From the NCBI GenBank assembly GCA_016183815.1, contig JACPDW010000010.1:186001-250000 (forward strand): 64,000 nucleotides of DNA, read 5' to 3'. Origin of the DNA: Flavobacteriia bacterium (lineage in GTDB: Bacteria; Bacteroidota; Bacteroidia; Flavobacteriales_D; Crocinitomicaceae). The notes under the pieces are model-generated. The model ran no database searches. It was given only the letters and a program-made list of their open reading frames with translations, and had not been told where the DNA came from. The translations under genes were made by a program, and so were the position numbers. Below, piece by piece: positions 14,696 through 23,583 of the stretch (the stretch's first letter is position 1; the number at the start of each line of letters is the position of its first letter).

Positions 14696-16225
14696 ATGAA
14701 CAACAAATTAGGTTTAATAATTTTAGATGGATGGGGCATTGGTAATCGTTCTTCATCTGATGCAATATATAATGCGAACACGCCATTTATGGATCAACTT
14801 TGGCAGAAGTATCCACACGCTACTTTATGCACTCATGGTGAATCCGTTGGTTTGCCTGAGGGTCAAATGGGTAATTCTGAGGTCGGTCACATGAATATCG
14901 GTGCTGGTAGAATCGTTTATCAAGAACTTACTCGAATCAATAAATCCATTCGAGAAGGAGATTTTTTTCAAAATCCAACTTTGTTAGAGGCCTTTACTTA
15001 TGCTAAAAAGGAAAATAAAAATATCTTTTTCATTGGTTTACTCTCAAAAGGTGGTGTTCATAGCTCACAAGAACATCTTTATGCTCTCTGTCAAATGGCA
15101 GAAGAGTTTGATGTGAATTCTTACGTTTTTGCATTTACAGACGGAAGAGATTGTGACCCAAAAAGTGGGATTCACTTTATGCAAGAATTTTTAAATAAAA
15201 AAAATTGTAGAAACACCAAAGTCTCGGGCATAATTGGTCGGTACTATGCCATGGATAGAGATAAAAGATGGGAAAGGATTAAAAAAGCTTACGACTTAAT
15301 GGTAAATGGTATCGCTGAGTTTAGCAATAATCCTTTAAACGTCTTTGAAAATTCTTATCAAAATGGAATCACCGACGAATTCATAGTACCTCATCTCATT
15401 ATACAAGAAAATGGAGAAAAAGTTGCTTTAAACCAAGGCGATGTAATCATTTCTTTTAACTTCCGTACAGATAGACCAAGAGAAATTACTACTGTATTAA
15501 CTCAACAAGATTTTCCTGAGTTTGGAATGAAAACCATTCCACTTAAATTCGTTTCGATGACCAATTATGATGACCAATTTAAAAACATTTCGGTCGTTTT
15601 TGAAAAAGACAATTTAAGTCAAACTTTAGGTGAAGTATTGGCGAACAATCAAAAAACTCAGTTGAGAATTGCTGAAACAGAAAAATATCCTCATGTAACC
15701 TTTTTTTTCAATGGAGGTCGTGAAGAAACTTTTTCTGGAGAAGAACGAATTTTAGTCCCTTCTCCAAAAGTAGCCACTTATGATTTACAACCAGAAATGA
15801 GTGCGAATGAAGTGAAAGAAAAAATGCTTTCCTTTATTGAAGAAAAAACTCCTGATTTCTTTTGTTTAAATTTCGCTAATCCAGACATGGTGGGACATAC
15901 AGGAGTATATTCAGCCATTCAAAAAGCGGTAGAAACGGTAGATCAATGTTTAAAAGAATTGGTCGATAAAGCTCGTACTTTTCATTATGAATTGATTATT
16001 ATTGCAGACCATGGTAATGCTGATTTTGCTCTCAATGAAGACGGAACTCCCAATACTGCCCATTCGATGAATCCTGTGCCTTTTATTTTGGTAACAGAAG
16101 ATAAGTTGAGTTTAAAGAGTGGTATTTTAGCAGATATGGCTCCTACTATCTTATCGAGAATGAAACTTCCAATTCCAGAAAAAATGTCTGGTCAAGTGTT
16201 GACTTCAATCAATGAAAAAGCATAA
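14696..16225 (+). CDS. gpmI: 2,3-bisphosphoglycerate-independent phosphoglycerate mutase
   Basis: A 509-residue cytoplasmic glycolytic enzyme interconverting 3- and 2-phosphoglycerate with two metal ions. All landmarks of the iPGM family are present: LIILDGWG at the N-terminus, MGNSEVGHMNIGAGR with the catalytic Ser of the alkaline-phosphatase fold, TDGRD, YYAMDRDKRWER, NFRTDRPRE, FFFNGGREE and VPSPKVATYD. The C-terminal metal sites NFANPDMVGHTG and ADHGNAD follow. Length is normal. Its stop overlaps the start of the glycosyltransferase gene by 14 bp, so the two are translated from one message. No 2,3-BPG-dependent enzyme is in the window. Confidence 0.97.
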   Translation: MNNKLGLIILDGWGIGNRSSSDAIYNANTPFMDQLWQKYPHATLCTHGESVGLPEGQMGNSEVGHMNIGAGRIVYQELTRINKSIREGDFFQNPTLLEAFTYAKKENKNIFFIGLLSKGGVHSSQEHLYALCQMAEEFDVNSYVFAFTDGRDCDPKSGIHFMQEFLNKKNCRNTKVSGIIGRYYAMDRDKRWERIKKAYDLMVNGIAEFSNNPLNVFENSYQNGITDEFIVPHLIIQENGEKVALNQGDVIISFNFRTDRPREITTVLTQQDFPEFGMKTIPLKFVSMTNYDDQFKNISVVFEKDNLSQTLGEVLANNQKTQLRIAETEKYPHVTFFFNGGREETFSGEERILVPSPKVATYDLQPEMSANEVKEKMLSFIEEKTPDFFCLNFANPDMVGHTGVYSAIQKAVETVDQCLKELVDKARTFHYELIIIADHGNADFALNEDGTPNTAHSMNPVPFILVTEDKLSLKSGILADMAPTILSRMKLPIPEKMSGQVLTSINEKA

Positions 16226-17321
16226 ACTTGCATTTGTTTGTGGCTCAAAAGCTTGGGGAGGTTTAGAAATAAATCAATTTAATGCTTGTTGTTGGTTTTC
16301 AGAAAGAGGTTATGATACTTTGTTGTTTTGTAAAAAAGACTCAGAAATTGAAAAAAGAGCAAAAGATAAACAACTTCCTGTTGAATATTTAAAAGAGCAT
16401 CGAAGATACAAATATTTTTTTGCTGGTTTGTATTTTTCAAAACTCATTAGAGAACATCGTATTACTCATCTTATTTGCCGTGACTCAAAAGATTTAAACA
16501 TCTGTTCAATTGCTAAATCTTTTGCTTTTCAAAAGTTTTTTTTAACTTATATAATGGAAATGCAATTGGGAGTTTCAAAAAAGAACTTTCTTCATACCGC
16601 AAGATACCTCAAAATAGATGCGTGGATTTGTTTATTACCTTATCTAAAAAAACAAGTTTTAGAGAAAACAAAATTTCCAGAAAATAGAATTTTTATTTTG
16701 CCAAGTGCTATTGAAATTGAACAGTTTACTTTAAGCAAAGAACAACTTAAGGAAAAATACGCTTTGTCTTTAAACAGTTTTATTTTTGGGATTTTAGGAA
16801 GAATTGATCCATTAAAAGGTCAAGAGGAAGCAATAAATGCATTTAATTTGCTCCCAGATTTGTCTTTTATTTTACTCATTGTTGGATCACCAACCTTAAA
16901 CGAACATTCTGAGTATTTTGAGCAAATTCAACAATTAATTGAGAAATCAAATTTAAATTTTAAAAATAAAAAAATCTACTATTTTCCTCACGTTGAAAAA
17001 ATTAATGAAATTTTTCCTCTATTTGACGTTAGTTTAGTCTGCTCAAAATCAGAGACTTTTGGTATGGTGACTATTGAATCATTGGCTTTTGGAATTCCAG
17101 TGATTGGTACTCAAAGTGGCGGCACACCTGAATTATTAGATAATGGTAAATATGGATTGCTTTATACTCCTGGAAATATAGAGCAATTAAAAGACAGAAT
17201 GCTTCAAATGTATCAAAATCATCCCTTTGATGCAAATCAATTAAAAAAATATTCAACTAATTTTGAAAAAAATCATATTTTAAATCTCTTTGAAAAAATT
17301 CTATTTAAAAATGAAAAATAA
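16212..17321 (+). CDS. GT4-family (GT-B fold) glycosyltransferase
   Basis: A 369-residue protein of the GT1/GT4 type. The N-terminal Rossmann half begins KLAFVCGSKAWGGLE with a glycine-rich acceptor loop. The C-terminal half contains GILGRIDPLKGQEEAI, LLIVGSP and then CSKSETFGMVTIESLAFG followed by PVIGTQSGGTPELL, the E-x7-E nucleotide-sugar binding region. No membrane segments are seen, so it is probably a cytoplasmic or membrane-associated enzyme that extends a glycan on a lipid carrier or glycoprotein. Donor and acceptor cannot be told. It overlaps gpmI (14 bp) and is followed by a hexosaminidase gene. Confidence 0.85.
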   Translation: MKKHKLAFVCGSKAWGGLEINQFNACCWFSERGYDTLLFCKKDSEIEKRAKDKQLPVEYLKEHRRYKYFFAGLYFSKLIREHRITHLICRDSKDLNICSIAKSFAFQKFFLTYIMEMQLGVSKKNFLHTARYLKIDAWICLLPYLKKQVLEKTKFPENRIFILPSAIEIEQFTLSKEQLKEKYALSLNSFIFGILGRIDPLKGQEEAINAFNLLPDLSFILLIVGSPTLNEHSEYFEQIQQLIEKSNLNFKNKKIYYFPHVEKINEIFPLFDVSLVCSKSETFGMVTIESLAFGIPVIGTQSGGTPELLDNGKYGLLYTPGNIEQLKDRMLQMYQNHPFDANQLKKYSTNFEKNHILNLFEKILFKNEK

Positions 17322-18876
17322 ACTAACTTTTTTGTGTTTATACCTGATTAATAGCTTATTATTGCTCTCTCAGGATTCGTATCACATAATCCCTCAAGTA
17401 CAACAAATTCGATATTCTTCAGGATTTTTTCAATTGAATGAAATAACAGAAATTGAGGATGAAGAGCATTTTTTTGCATTTGAACAACAACTTTTAAAAA
17501 AAGAACTAAATTTAATAAATACTAAAGCTATTATCACTAAAAATAAAACAAACAACTTTCAATTAATACAGAATCCCTCTCTTGAGGAGAATGAATATAA
17601 AATTGAAATTAACAATAAGGGAATTAAGTTGTCTTCTAAAACAAAAACTGCGATGTTTTATGCTGTTCAAACATTTATTCAAATGAATGAATCCGTTAAA
17701 AATGGAAATTTTCCTTTTGTAGAGATTAAAGATAAACCACATTTTAATTGGAGAGGAATGCATTTAGATGTCAGTCGTCATTTTTTCTCCATTCAAGAAG
17801 TTAAGCAATACATAGACCTCTTGGCAAGATATAAGATGAATACTTTTCATTGGCATTTAACTGATGATCAGGGCTGGAGAATAGAAATTAAAAAATATCC
17901 ACTATTAACAAGTAAGAGTGCTTGGCGTAATGGAAGTATGGTTGGACATTATCGTGACCAAAAAATGGACTCAATAAAATACGGAGGATTTTACACACAA
18001 GAAGAAATAAAAGAAGTAGTAGCATACGCTAAAGAAAGACAAATAAATATAGTTCCTGAAATTGAAATGCCTGGACACGCTTTAGCCGCATTATCTTCCT
18101 ATCCAGAATATTCTTGTCAAGGAGGTCCTTTTGAAGTGGCCAAAACTTGGGGTGTTTTTGAAGATGTTTTTTGTGCAGGCAATGAAAAAACGTATCAATT
18201 TTTAGAAGATATTTTAGACGAAGTTCTTTCTTTGTTTCCTTCAGAATGGATTCATATCGGTGGAGATGAATGTCCCAAAACCAGATGGAAAGAATGTTCA
18301 AAATGCAAAAAGAAAATAAATGAACAACATCTAAAAGACGAACATGAGTTACAGAGTTACTTCATTCAAAGGATTGAAAAGTACCTATTAAGTAAAGGGA
18401 GAAAAATTATTGGATGGGACGAAATTTTAGAAGGTGGTTTAGCCTCTAATGCTGCGGTGATGAGTTGGAGAGGAACAGAAGGAGGTATAACGGCTGCTAA
18501 AATGAAGCATTTTGTAGTGATGTCACCCGGAAAACCGTGTTATTTTGATCATTATCAAAGTGAAGAGATTAAAAATGAGCCCGTTGCAATTGGAGGACTA
18601 AATACATTAAAAATGGTCTATGATTATAATCCAATTCCAGAATCATTAAACGAAGAGGAAAAAAAGTACATTTTAGGTGCTCAAGGCAATGTTTGGACGG
18701 AATACATGAACGATTTTAAACACGTGCAATACATGATTTTGCCAAGAATGACTGCTTTAGCAGAAGTATTATGGTCAAATCCAATGGATAAAGATTATTC
18801 TGACTTTATAAAAAGACTATCAACGCATCAAAATTATTTTGAAAAACAAAAATTGAATTATTTTAGGGGTTTTTAA
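17311..18876 (+). CDS. Beta-N-acetylhexosaminidase, GH20
   Basis: A 521-residue secreted glycoside hydrolase. A signal peptide (MKNKLTFLCLYLINSLLLLS) is followed by a GH20b domain (about 25-145) and the TIM barrel from about 150: WRGMHLDVSRHFF, FHWHLTDDQGWRIEIKKYP, EIEMPGHA and the catalytic pair in HIGGDECPKTRW with D319 and E320. WDEILEGG and GAQGNVWTEY complete the substrate pocket. Enzymes with this arrangement remove terminal GlcNAc or GalNAc by substrate-assisted catalysis. A TTG further upstream (17290) would add seven residues; ATG 17311 fits the signal peptide better. It overlaps the glycosyltransferase end by 11 bp. Confidence 0.95.
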   Translation: MKNKLTFLCLYLINSLLLLSQDSYHIIPQVQQIRYSSGFFQLNEITEIEDEEHFFAFEQQLLKKELNLINTKAIITKNKTNNFQLIQNPSLEENEYKIEINNKGIKLSSKTKTAMFYAVQTFIQMNESVKNGNFPFVEIKDKPHFNWRGMHLDVSRHFFSIQEVKQYIDLLARYKMNTFHWHLTDDQGWRIEIKKYPLLTSKSAWRNGSMVGHYRDQKMDSIKYGGFYTQEEIKEVVAYAKERQINIVPEIEMPGHALAALSSYPEYSCQGGPFEVAKTWGVFEDVFCAGNEKTYQFLEDILDEVLSLFPSEWIHIGGDECPKTRWKECSKCKKKINEQHLKDEHELQSYFIQRIEKYLLSKGRKIIGWDEILEGGLASNAAVMSWRGTEGGITAAKMKHFVVMSPGKPCYFDHYQSEEIKNEPVAIGGLNTLKMVYDYNPIPESLNEEEKKYILGAQGNVWTEYMNDFKHVQYMILPRMTALAEVLWSNPMDKDYSDFIKRLSTHQNYFEKQKLNYFRGF

Positions 18877-18891
18877 GAACTCTGTTTTACA

Positions 18892-19725
18892 TTATTCAAT
18901 AATAATTTTTTTCGTCCATGTTTTTTCCTTGGAATTTACTTGAATAAAATAAATACCTTTTTTCCAGTTTAAAGTAGAAAGGTTTTCATTATTGTTTTTG
19001 TTTATTAATAGATTTCCATTAAAATCAAATACTTTAACATTTTGAAAAATCATCTCTTTAGAAAAGCAAATTTGATTTTTTTCATGTTGATAGTAAATAT
19101 AAGAATTTTTATTCAATTCATTAATTGAATTTTCATTACAAGTAAATGAATGTTGAGAAAGATGAATTAAATCACCACTATCGTTATTGTTGCTATTACT
19201 CACACAAGAAGCCACGTAAAATTTAATTTCTCCAACATTATCAGAAGGTGCTGTCCATTTAAAAAAGAATTGTGAATTAGTATTAGAGGTAGAAGTATGA
19301 TTAATAAATTGTTTAGTGCCAGATGTTAAAATGGCAGTTGAGGGCGTAATTGCTTGTAATGTTCCAGCTGTTGTATTAGAACTAACAATTCGAGCGGTTG
19401 TTTGAAATCCTTTTTTAACAGCCGAATTATTTATTTCTAACATTACGTCATAAACTGTATTGGGCACGTATTCATTTACTATCTGACCATCTTTACTTAC
19501 CTCAATAATATTGATGGCAGAATTTGTGGTAGCAGTACCATTGTGGCAAGCTGTACAATTCGTTTCTCCAGGAGCACCAGTTCTTCCAGCAGGAGCACCA
19601 TTTCCATTTAAAGCATGGTTACTTTTAGTTTTTGAAATATAATTAATTGAAACAGAATTAACCGACAAAAAAGAAAAACCTACTATTGCTAATAGGAATA
19701 AAAAGAGGATTGATGATGATTTCAT
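18892..19725 (-). CDS. T9SS-secreted choice-of-anchor V domain protein with one haem motif
   Basis: A 277-residue secreted protein: signal peptide (residues 1-24), then GAPGETNCTACHNGTATT with one CxxCH c-type haem site. A beta-rich domain follows (YVPNTVYDVMLEI, QTTARIVSS, FFFKWTAPS, GEIKFYVASCVSN), the choice-of-anchor V/reeler-like pattern seen in Bacteroidota. The end (VKVFDFNGNLL, WKKGIYFIQV, TKKIIIE) is a T9SS type A sorting domain. It is the last gene of a four-gene minus-strand run with two other haem proteins and a beta-barrel. An extracellular electron-transfer or redox role is inferred from that context. Confidence 0.8.
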   Translation of the reverse strand: MKSSSILFLFLLAIVGFSFLSVNSVSINYISKTKSNHALNGNGAPAGRTGAPGETNCTACHNGTATTNSAINIIEVSKDGQIVNEYVPNTVYDVMLEINNSAVKKGFQTTARIVSSNTTAGTLQAITPSTAILTSGTKQFINHTSTSNTNSQFFFKWTAPSDNVGEIKFYVASCVSNSNNNDSGDLIHLSQHSFTCNENSINELNKNSYIYYQHEKNQICFSKEMIFQNVKVFDFNGNLLINKNNNENLSTLNWKKGIYFIQVNSKEKTWTKKIIIE

Positions 19726-19756
19726 TTCACAAATTTAAAAAAAGATTTATTTGAAA

Positions 19757-20098
19757 CTAATTATTTAATTTACCTTGTTCTATCCAACAAGAAAATTTTT
19801 TAATCAAAGAATCATTTACTGCTTCGTTTGGAGGTGGTGGCATTTTTTGAATGCCCTCTCCAGAAAATGAAGACAATATTGTTGAAGCATTTGAAGAAAT
19901 ATTTCCGTAATCAGAAATTTTTGGAGCTATACTTCCGTCTTCGTGACAAGAAAAACAAGAATTTTGTATCAGTGGGTATATCTCATTTTGAAAAGAGATG
20001 GTATCTGTACAATCAATATTGGCTGTATCACCTATTTTCATTTCATCTTTACTACATGAAACAAATAAAAATACTATAAATAAAGTAAAAAAACGCAT
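19757..20098 (-). CDS. Small lipoprotein cytochrome c
   Basis: A 113-residue lipoprotein: MRFFTLFIVFLFVSC gives lipobox FVSC with Cys15. The mature part reads DTISFQNEIYPLIQNSCFSC with H next, one CxxCH haem site, then a Pro-rich stretch KMPPPPNEA and a final helix SLIKKFSCWIEQGKLNN. Similar short haem lipoproteins with I.P.I...C..CH accompany choice-of-anchor proteins and cytochromes in Bacteroidota. It should sit on the outer membrane or in the periplasm and pass electrons. It lies 31 bp before the choice-of-anchor V gene and two bases after the barrel gene. Confidence 0.8.
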   Translation of the reverse strand: MRFFTLFIVFLFVSCSKDEMKIGDTANIDCTDTISFQNEIYPLIQNSCFSCHEDGSIAPKISDYGNISSNASTILSSFSGEGIQKMPPPPNEAVNDSLIKKFSCWIEQGKLNN

Positions 20099-20100
20099 AA

Positions 20101-20952
20101 CTAAAATTTAAATGTTCTACTAATGGTAAATCCTAATCTGTATTGTCCTAAATCCCATCTTTCAATAGTTGCAGGGATAAATTGGGTTTCATTAAAAAGA
20201 GAGGAATTACTAAAAGAAACACTAAAACGATGTCCGTTTGTAAGATATTCAAAACCAACAGCTAATGCATCTTGATAAACATTTCCTGGATTGGTTTTTC
20301 TAAATGCATGAAAATAGTCAATTAAAAGTCCCATGCTTTTTGAAAATTTAATATTCAATCCAGAACCCAAAGCAAAAAGTGTGTTTTCATCGCCAGGACG
20401 AACATAATTTCTGTGTATTAATGTAGGTTGAAGAGCAAAACTAAGCCAAGAGCCAAACTTTTTTGCAATAATAAGTTGAGAACAATAAGCCAATCGATGA
20501 ATACTTTTAGTAAAATAATGAAAATCATTAATATTACTTGATTTACCTACATAAGAATAGGTGGAAGAAGCATAGAAAGAGATTGAAAAAGGAAATCCTT
20601 TTGTTTTTTGTTCGAATATTTTATATTTTAAAGAGCCATCTAAAACACTTTTATAAGCTGAAAACGACCCTTTACTTCTTCCAAAACCAACTAATAGTTT
20701 ATCACTCAAACCGTATAAAACAGCAAAACGAATGTCTGCAGCATTGTCAAAACCAAAACCATTATCAACTCCACCTGCTTTACCTCCTGCATCACCAAAA
20801 CGATGTTCAATATGGTATTCAAAATGTCTTTTTTTTAAGGTTTCTACACTTTGTGCGTTAATAATTTTTGAAGAGGAAAAAGTCTCAGTAATCGTTTGAT
20901 TTATTGAGAAAAAAGGAAGAATAAAAAGAAGAAGGAGTACATTATTTTTCAT
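20101..20952 (-). CDS. DUF5777-family outer-membrane beta-barrel protein
   Basis: A 283-residue protein with a signal peptide (MKNNVLLLLFILPFFSINQT), a conserved N-terminal stretch (AQSVETLKKRHFEYHIEHRF then GFDNAADIRFAVLYGLSDKL) and alternating beta strands ending in an aromatic (GFTISRTFKF), as expected for an outer-membrane barrel. The pattern fits DUF5777 barrels, which in Bacteroidota are found with cytochromes c, as here. It is one base from the upstream dihaem cytochrome gene, so co-translation is likely. It may form the channel or scaffold of a haem-protein complex; this is inferred from neighbours only. Confidence 0.75.
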   Translation of the reverse strand: MKNNVLLLLFILPFFSINQTITETFSSSKIINAQSVETLKKRHFEYHIEHRFGDAGGKAGGVDNGFGFDNAADIRFAVLYGLSDKLLVGFGRSKGSFSAYKSVLDGSLKYKIFEQKTKGFPFSISFYASSTYSYVGKSSNINDFHYFTKSIHRLAYCSQLIIAKKFGSWLSFALQPTLIHRNYVRPGDENTLFALGSGLNIKFSKSMGLLIDYFHAFRKTNPGNVYQDALAVGFEYLTNGHRFSVSFSNSSLFNETQFIPATIERWDLGQYRLGFTISRTFKF

Positions 20953-20953
20953 A

Positions 20954-21988
20954 TTATTTACTTTTTTTTGCTAGTGTTTTAATATAAGCTACCAAATCTT
21001 CTATTTGTTGGTCGCTCATTTTTTCTTTAGTATAATGTGGCATGTATTGTTTTCTACCAGCTTTGGCATAAGTACCCCATCTAATAATTTGATATAAATT
21101 TAAATCAGAATAATCCTTTAAATGCTTGACGAACATTTTTGCAGACAAACGGTCTTTTGATAAAGAAAGAAATGTAACTCTCTTGTTCTCATGACAATAC
21201 ATACAACTTTTTTCATAAATAAATTCGCCATTTTTAACATTACCTCCTTCACCATATTTTCTTTGTTCACGTGGCATAGTGGGTAGAAAGGTAGCAGGAA
21301 AAGCAGTAGAATAGGCACTTTCTATTTTGTTTACAAGTGCTTTTTTCTCATCTGAATCCAATTTTTGCCAATATAAAATGTTTTTATACTCTTTTTTATC
21401 AAGAGATAAATCTTTTATTTTTAGTTCGTTCTTTTTAAAATAATGCAATACAGCTTCTAACTCCCAAGTATTTAAATATCTACCTGAGGAACAATACTTA
21501 CCACACACTTGAATTGCATTACTTAAACTGTCTTTGGCATTTTTGATGATGTCTTTATATTTTTTTATATAATCATCGTTATAAAAACTCGTTCTATTGT
21601 AAATGCCCCAAAAAGTTGAACCTTGTAAAAAGGGTAGATTATTTTTTTGTGCGTATTCCAGTCTTTTTTCAGGAGAGGTTTCTTTAAGTAATTCGGTTTC
21701 TTTAACAGTATTGTGACAATCCGTACAAACAAAAAATGGAGAAATTCTTTTACCTTTTTTAGCTTTTCCATCAAAAATTATTTGACGACCTATTTCTACT
21801 TTATCGAGGTCAATTTTTTCTATTTTGTGAGAATATTTTTGTCCTTTTAAATTTTCTAACACCAATTCTACAGGTAATTCATTGACATCAACTTCATCTA
21901 ACAATACCGTTTTTTTATGCAAAATTCGAAAGCCAACAATAAGAAATAATATGACTAAAAAGAAAAAAAAATGTTGTTTTTTAAACAT
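20954..21988 (-). CDS. Dihaem cytochrome c
   Basis: A 344-residue exported protein with an N-terminal signal or anchor helix (residues 6-22). The first haem site is FVCTDCHNTV, the second SCMYCHENK, with MPHYTKEKMSDQQIEDLVAY near the end supplying the usual Met ligand of a class I cytochrome domain. SoxA/thiosulfate-type cytochromes have a similar two-domain layout, but I see no Sox genes, so the electron partner remains open. It heads the minus-strand operon 21988-18892. Its start region overlaps a possible long form of the divergent cyclo-ligase gene, for which I prefer a later start. Confidence 0.8.
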   Translation of the reverse strand: MFKKQHFFFFLVILFLIVGFRILHKKTVLLDEVDVNELPVELVLENLKGQKYSHKIEKIDLDKVEIGRQIIFDGKAKKGKRISPFFVCTDCHNTVKETELLKETSPEKRLEYAQKNNLPFLQGSTFWGIYNRTSFYNDDYIKKYKDIIKNAKDSLSNAIQVCGKYCSSGRYLNTWELEAVLHYFKKNELKIKDLSLDKKEYKNILYWQKLDSDEKKALVNKIESAYSTAFPATFLPTMPREQRKYGEGGNVKNGEFIYEKSCMYCHENKRVTFLSLSKDRLSAKMFVKHLKDYSDLNLYQIIRWGTYAKAGRKQYMPHYTKEKMSDQQIEDLVAYIKTLAKKSK

Positions 21989-22046
21989 CTTAAAATTTTT
22001 TATAAAATTAATTTATTTTTTTATAGTTTTACCAATGAAAGTAGTG

Positions 22047-22628
22047 ATGAATAAAAAAGAAATCAAAGAGCTATATCAAAATAAAAGAAAAAACCTTTCT
22101 CCTAAGGAATTAAATAGTATTTCTGAAAAAATTTGTCAATTATTATTTCAACAATTTAATTTTGAGAATAAAATACTAAGTGTTTTCCTTCCCATTGAAA
22201 AAGAGAAAGAAATAAATACCTATTTGATACTTAATAAAGCACTTAGCATTGAAAGTTTAGTTGTTGTTCCTAAAATGAACGAAGAAAAAACTTCATTAAA
22301 ACATTATCTTTTTGAAAAAGAAAGCGAATTAGAAATCAACACATTCGGAATACCAGAAATAAAAAAAGGAAAATTAATAGCAGCAGATAGATTGGATTTT
22401 GTAATTGTACCACTGTTTGTAAGTGATAAAAAAGGTCACAGAGTGGGTTATGGAAAAGGGTTTTATGATCGTTTTTTGAAAAAATGTCGAACAAATTGCA
22501 TTTTTATAGGTATTTCACATTTCAATTCTTTCGAAACAATTGATGATCTTCATCAAGGTGACGTTAAGTTGCATTATTTAATTTGTCCTGACAAAGTATA
22601 TCGATTTCCAGTATTCGATGAAAAGTAA
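22047..22628 (+). CDS. 5-formyltetrahydrofolate cyclo-ligase
   Basis: A 193-residue cytoplasmic enzyme that converts 5-formyl-THF to 5,10-methenyl-THF using ATP. MNKKEIKELYQNKRKNLSPK supplies the Arg/Lys-rich N-terminal motif. LVVVPKMNEE and DFVIVPLFVSDKKGHRVGYG then KGFYDRFLKK are the conserved nucleotide and folate region of the family. An open frame extends upstream to 21882 across the divergent cytochrome gene and a hydrophobic stretch unlike the family; starts at 22047 or 22035 give the standard length. The next gene overlaps its end by 11 bp. Confidence 0.92.
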   Translation: MNKKEIKELYQNKRKNLSPKELNSISEKICQLLFQQFNFENKILSVFLPIEKEKEINTYLILNKALSIESLVVVPKMNEEKTSLKHYLFEKESELEINTFGIPEIKKGKLIAADRLDFVIVPLFVSDKKGHRVGYGKGFYDRFLKKCRTNCIFIGISHFNSFETIDDLHQGDVKLHYLICPDKVYRFPVFDEK

Positions 22629-23157
22629 AAAAATTTTGTGCATTCTAAATGCTCTTTTAATCTATTTTTTTTCGTTGTTTTCTATAACATTTTCTCAAGA
22701 AAATTCATTTTTACTTTCTATTGAAATTCAAAAGAATCCAAATGATTTTTTTTTACAATCTAAAATAGAATTAAAACAAAAAAAACAACTATTAAGCATT
22801 GGACAAGGGTTAGGGATAAATAAAACTATTTTTCAAAAAAGTATATTTCCAAAGTGGCAAATATCCTATTCTTTTGCACTCATAAATTATAAGAAAATAA
22901 AATTTTATAGCGGTTTTGAGTTTAATTATTCCAATTTAAAATGGAATCAAAATAAAAATTTGTATTGGCATTATTTTGATTATTCCTTATGTTTTCAGAT
23001 AGAACTTTTAGAAAAAAGTCCTTTTTATGTGAAATCAAATATTGGATTTTTTTCAGAATTGGGTAATCCAAAACTTCAAAACAATTTAAATTATATACTT
23101 GGATTAGGATGGAAGCCCATCGAATTTTCAAAAAAAGTTCTAGGTAGAACTAATTAA
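22618..23157 (+). CDS. Exported protein of unknown function, probably outer-membrane
   Basis: A 179-residue protein beginning with a signal peptide (MKSKKILCILNALLIYFFSL, cleavage likely after FSQ). The mature part is rich in aromatic residues and alternating polar/hydrophobic strands (WQISYSFALINYKKIKFYSG, LYWHYFDYSLCFQIEL, NYILGLGWKPIEF), which suits a small beta-barrel or beta-sandwich. I recognise no family. It overlaps the cyclo-ligase gene by 11 bp and so is probably expressed with it, but the functions look unrelated. Confidence 0.6.
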   Translation: MKSKKILCILNALLIYFFSLFSITFSQENSFLLSIEIQKNPNDFFLQSKIELKQKKQLLSIGQGLGINKTIFQKSIFPKWQISYSFALINYKKIKFYSGFEFNYSNLKWNQNKNLYWHYFDYSLCFQIELLEKSPFYVKSNIGFFSELGNPKLQNNLNYILGLGWKPIEFSKKVLGRTN

Positions 23158-23215
23158 AAATTAAGTTGTCTAAAAAATTTTTAAAATACTTTATAAAATA
23201 TTGCTAGTAATACGC

Positions 23216-23445
23216 TTATACTGGTTTAATTTTCACAATTTTATTATCACGCAAAACTACCAATTCACTGTTTTTCATTTTTTTATATTCTAAAAGTTTT
23301 TCATATACTTTTTCAAGTCCTTTAAGGATATTGTTTTTTTCTTCTGTCTGAATTTCAATTGTTGTCTTAAAAGTGTTTTTTTTCGGTCATATTTATGCAA
23401 ATTTATATATATATTTGGTTTAGTTTGCTTTTCATTTGTTTCCAT
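23216..23445 (-). pseudogene. Small gene with a frameshift in a T8/A8 run
   Basis: ATG 23445 opens METNEKQTKPNIYINLHKYD then RK. At the T8 run 23376-23383 the frame must change to read FKTTIEIQTEEKNNILKGLE, KVYEKLLEYKKMKNSELVVL and RDNKIVKIKPV to a stop at 23216. The second half looks like a real small soluble protein, with helices and a closing beta hairpin; I do not know the family. Without a frame change the product ends early after about 50 residues. One added A would restore a full 76-77-residue protein, so this is either a pseudogene, a sequence error or a slippage site. Confidence 0.45.
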
Positions 23446-23556
23446 TTTATAAGTTAATCGTCTTTTATAAACTTAATGATCAGCAAAAAACAACTTATCT
23501 ACAATTTATTTTTAAAAACTTTTTCAGAAACATTTTTATTATTATAAAATAATTCT

Positions 23557-23564
23557 TAATTTTG
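23557..23564 (+). promoter_or_regulatory. -7 element of the small lipoprotein gene
   Basis: TAATTTTG matches TAnnTTTG and lies 19 bases before ATG 23584. Confidence 0.5.
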
Positions 23565-23583
23565 AACGAAATCTATAAACGTG

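Noticed and set aside
21882-22046. N-terminal extension of the cyclo-ligase with a hydrophobic segment
   Set aside because: It overlaps the divergent cytochrome gene and is not found in the family; the start at 22047 gives normal length.
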